Below, piece by piece: positions 60,912 to 64,000 of a stretch of 64,000 nt of DNA. A program made the position numbers and the translations under genes. The notes beneath the pieces were generated by a model that was not told the origin of the DNA, did no database searches, and saw nothing but the letters and a program-made list of their open reading frames with translations. Positions within the stretch are counted from its first letter, which is position 1, and each line of letters starts with the position of its first letter. Origin of the DNA: Cornus controversa (taxonomy: Eukaryota; Streptophyta; Magnoliopsida; Cornales; Cornaceae); contig CM048853.1 of NCBI GenBank assembly GCA_026545225.1, positions 50,889,755 through 50,953,754 of the forward strand, in the 5' to 3' direction.

Positions 60912-61183
60912 TGTAGAAAAATGAGATTGAATTATTTAATCTTCTCATTACTTCCTGAACAATATTTACATGACTATATATAGAGGAAGGAGAGAATCTT
61001 TTCCTCAAATCAAGTAACTAATTATTCCACTAATCTAGCAAGCTAAAAATAGGAAAGCTATAAAATAGGAAACAACTAATTAGCAACTAATCAAGCAGAA
61101 AATCAGCAACTAATTCTTAGGAATCAGGAAGACAATTAGCAACTAATTCCTAGAAATTAGGCAAAGAACCACAGATTTCCACA
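60912..61183 (-). repeat. 3' LTR of the second copia element
   Basis: It begins TGTGGAAATCTGTGG on the element strand and ends CTACA, about 272 bp, with a polypurine tract (GAGGGGGAG) directly before it at 61184-61194. The partner LTR is beyond the window, so the ends are inferred. Confidence 0.75.
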
Positions 61184-64000
61184 CTCCCCCTCAAGCTAGG
61201 TTGTAGATGTTGAGTAAACCTAGCTTGGAAATAAGATCTTCAAATGTCTTCCGTGGCAAAGCTTTAGTCAGGATGTCTGCTGACTGGTCGGGATATACAG
61301 AAGTGATATGGTGTTCTCTATCTTTTCTTTGATAAAGTGTCGATCAATTTCCACATGTTTTGTTCTATCACGGTGCACTGGATTCTTAGTTATGCTGATT
61401 GCTGACTGATTATCACAAAACACCTTCATGGACCCCGAGATAGGAACTCCTAGCTCATAGAGCATTCTTTTCAACCAAATTCCCTCACAAATGCCATTTG
61501 CAAGAGCTCTGAATTCTGCTTCCGCGCTGCTGTGTGACACTACTAATTGCTTTTTACTTCGTCAAGTAACTAAATTACCCCAAACATAAGTGCAGTAACC
61601 TGAGGTTGATCGCTTATCAGTTACAGAACCTGCCCAATCTGCATCAGTAAATATTCTAACTTCCTTGTTTGCTGTCTTCTGGAAGAACAATCCTTGTCTT
61701 GGTGTCATCTTCAAGTATTTTAAAATCCTGTATACCGAGTCCATGTGCTCTTCTGTTGGGTTGTTCATGAATTGACTCACCATACTTACAACAAAGCTGA
61801 TATCTGGTCTAGTATGAGACAGATATATGAGTTTCCCAACTAATCTCTGATATCTCCCTTTGTCAACAGGTGCACTACTATCTTTGCTACCTAATTTTGT
61901 AGTGGAGTCCATAGGAGTGTTAGCTGGTTTACATCCAAGCATTCCTGTTTCTTTCAAGAAATTTAGTACATACTTTCGTTGAGAAACTGAAATACCTCTC
62001 TTAGACCGAGCTACTTCCATGCCGAGGAAATATTTGAGATTGCCCAAATCTTTGATCTCGAACTCTTTAGCTAGGAAGCTTTTGAGCTTTAGAATTTCTT
62101 CATCATGATCCCCAGTTAGAATAATGTCATCGACATACACAATGAGTATTGCTTTCTTTCCTGAGGATGAATGTTTGACAAACATAGTATGGTCTGTCTG
62201 GCACTGATCATACCCAAACTTCTTTATAGCCTTGGTAAACCTGTCAAACCATGCTCTCGGTGACTGTTTAAGTCCGTACAAAGACTTCTTGAGTTTGCAG
62301 ACTTTGTTAAGATTAGCTAGAGTATCAAAACCAGGAGGAATCTCCATGTACACTTCCTCTTCAAGATCACCATTAAGGAACGCATTCTTCACATCTAGCT
62401 GATAGAGTGGCCAATCAAGGTTAGAAGTAAGTGAGAGCAATACCCAAACGGTATTGAGTTTAGCTACAGGTGCAAAAGTCTCTTGGTAATCAATCCCATA
62501 GGATTGTGTGAACCCTTTAGCCACCAGATGAACCTTAAATCAATTGATACTTCCATCTGAATTATGTTTGATGGTGAAAATCCACTTGCAACCTACAGGA
62601 CATTTTCCCAATGGCAACTCAGACATCACCCGAGTCCCATTCTTTTCTAGAGCTAGAATTTCTTCCCAAACAGCCTCCTTCCATTCAGGTATGCTAAGAG
62701 CTTCATGTATTGATCTTGGAACCTGTGTTCTGTCAAGATTACTGACAAAGGCGCGGTGACTGTGTGACAATCTCTCATATGAGATAAAATTATAAATTGG
62801 ATGATTAGTGCAAGATCGAGTGCCTTTTCTCAAGGATAGGTCTATCAAGATCTACATCAGACATATTATTGGAAGCAGGTTCGTGACTAGTATTACCTGG
62901 TGAATTTTGTGATTCCAGACCTTGGTTGGACTCATGATCGTGATCGGTTGGCTGCAGTTCTTTATCCTCTCTAGTATTGTTCCGCCTAGTATAGACACGT
63001 AACTCACTAGCTTCTGCATGATGTGTGTGAATGGAACACTGGGGACTTTGGTATCTTATTTGAGTGTCAGGCTCAAAATGGACATCACGACTTGGGCTTG
63101 GGCTAGGATTTTGATCTGTATCGGTTTGGGATGGTTGAGGTGACTCGGTTGGAGATGTATCATGACCGTAAGTCGAATCTAAGGCATCAATGTTCCAAAG
63201 TTGATATTCTTGAGTGAAGTTCTCCCCCTGAATATCAGTTTTGCAGTAAAAAGGTTGATGTTCAAAGAATGTGACATCCATGGAATTGTAAAATCTTCGA
63301 GTGACCGGGGAATAACATTTATACCCTTTCTGATTTGAGGAGTACCCTACAAATATACATTTGAGAGCCTTAGGATCAAGTTTACTACGGTATTGGTTAT
63401 GGATATGTACGAATGTTGAACAACCAAATACCTTGAAAGGAAGAGTGGACAAGACTTGGGTAGTAGGGAAAAAGTGAAGAAAAACCTGGTAAGGTGTTTC
63501 AAATTTCAAGACTCGCGATGGCATCCTGTTTATCAAGTAAGCAGCTGTTAAAACTGCCTCTCCCCAAAAATATTTTTGAACATGTGTGGTGAACATGAGT
63601 GATCGGGCAACTTCTAGAATATGTCGGTTTTTTCTTTCTGCCACCCCATTTTGTTGAGGTGTGTCAACACAAGAACTTTGATGAACAATGCCCTGACTTC
63701 TAAGATAGTCACCCAGAATTGTCTCAAAATACTCTTTTGCATTGTTAGTTTTCAACACTTGTATTTTTGTTTGAAATTGAGTTTGAACCATATTGTTGAA
63801 ATTTCTAAAAATTTGGCCGACTTCAGATTTTTCTTTCATGAGAAACAACCATGTAATGCTGGTGTGATCATCTACAAAAGACACAAACCATCTAGTACCA
63901 ATAATATTTTTTATTCTAGATGGCCCCCACACATCACTATGAATCATAGAAAAAGGATGAGATGCTTTGTATGGTTTAATGTGGTAAGAGGTACGAACAT
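61184..64000 (-). pseudogene. Second Ty1-copia element: integrase to RNase H, broken and cut by the window edge
   Basis: From the window edge inward: integrase (MIHSDVWGP; NGVAERKNRHILE), reverse transcriptase (LVAKGFTQSYGIDYQETFAP; catalytic YVDDI) and RNase H (FTDADWAGSVTDKRSTSGYC; KHVEIDRHFI). Breaks: a frameshift at 62805-62850, a TGA at 62540-62542 before the RT block, and a TGA at 61562-61564 at the RNase H junction. The second integrase acid is Asn (TNNAKEY, about 63744-63746), with normal spacing to the first Asp and the final Glu. The element is related to, but clearly different from, the first one, and has the same orientation. Confidence 0.92.

Overview
The window is nuclear DNA of a flowering plant, most likely a woody eudicot. 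The evidence is AT-rich intergenic DNA, GT-AG introns, many AT/GA microsatellites, MITE-like elements, Ty1-copia retrotransposons, and plant-only gene families (HD-Zip II, DC1-domain proteins, callose synthase, OEP40). The species cannot be named from the sequence.

Layout. (1) 1-6.5 kb: the 5' part of a MYB/SANT-bromodomain regulator gene (minus; its bromodomain exons are not in the window) and an intact OEP40-type chloroplast outer-envelope channel gene (minus). (2) 6.5-14.3 kb: tandem repeats, then a promoter-like segment and a phase-consistent but unproven five-exon model for a small membrane protein. A hAT transposase relic lies inside its second intron. (3) 14.3-22.6 kb: transposon relics (a ~2 kb terminal-inverted-repeat element, a MITE, a TRIM-like miniature retroelement) and many short tandem duplications. 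(4) 22.6-24.1 kb: a complete four-exon HD-Zip class II gene, best matching HAT14. (5) 24.1-37.7 kb: about 13.5 kb without a recognisable gene, holding repeat relics and a near-perfect 348 bp hairpin. (6) 37.7-44.4 kb: a divergent pair of DC1 (Cys/His-rich) genes and, next to it, a decayed copy of the same divergent unit, broken by two insertions. (7) 46.8-47.7 kb: a conserved-looking, unnamed gene with a coiled coil. (8) 49.6-52.6 kb: the last six exons of a CALS1/2-type callose synthase (minus). Its upstream exons are absent, so if the gene is whole one intron runs past the right edge. That intron would carry a LINE relic, a full-length decayed copia element with LTRs and target-site duplication (54.8-60.0 kb), and a second copia element cut by the window edge (60.9-64.0 kb).

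The genes do not form one pathway. Known family roles are transcription control (bromodomain gene, HAT14), plastid envelope transport (OEP40), callose deposition (CALS) and Cys/His-rich signalling-type proteins (DC1). I see no clear new biological system. The strongest leads are the 32.98-33.33 kb hairpin, the duplicated and decaying DC1 unit with its linker-repeat expansion, the retroelement-filled callose synthase intron, and the small membrane-protein model around the hAT relic.
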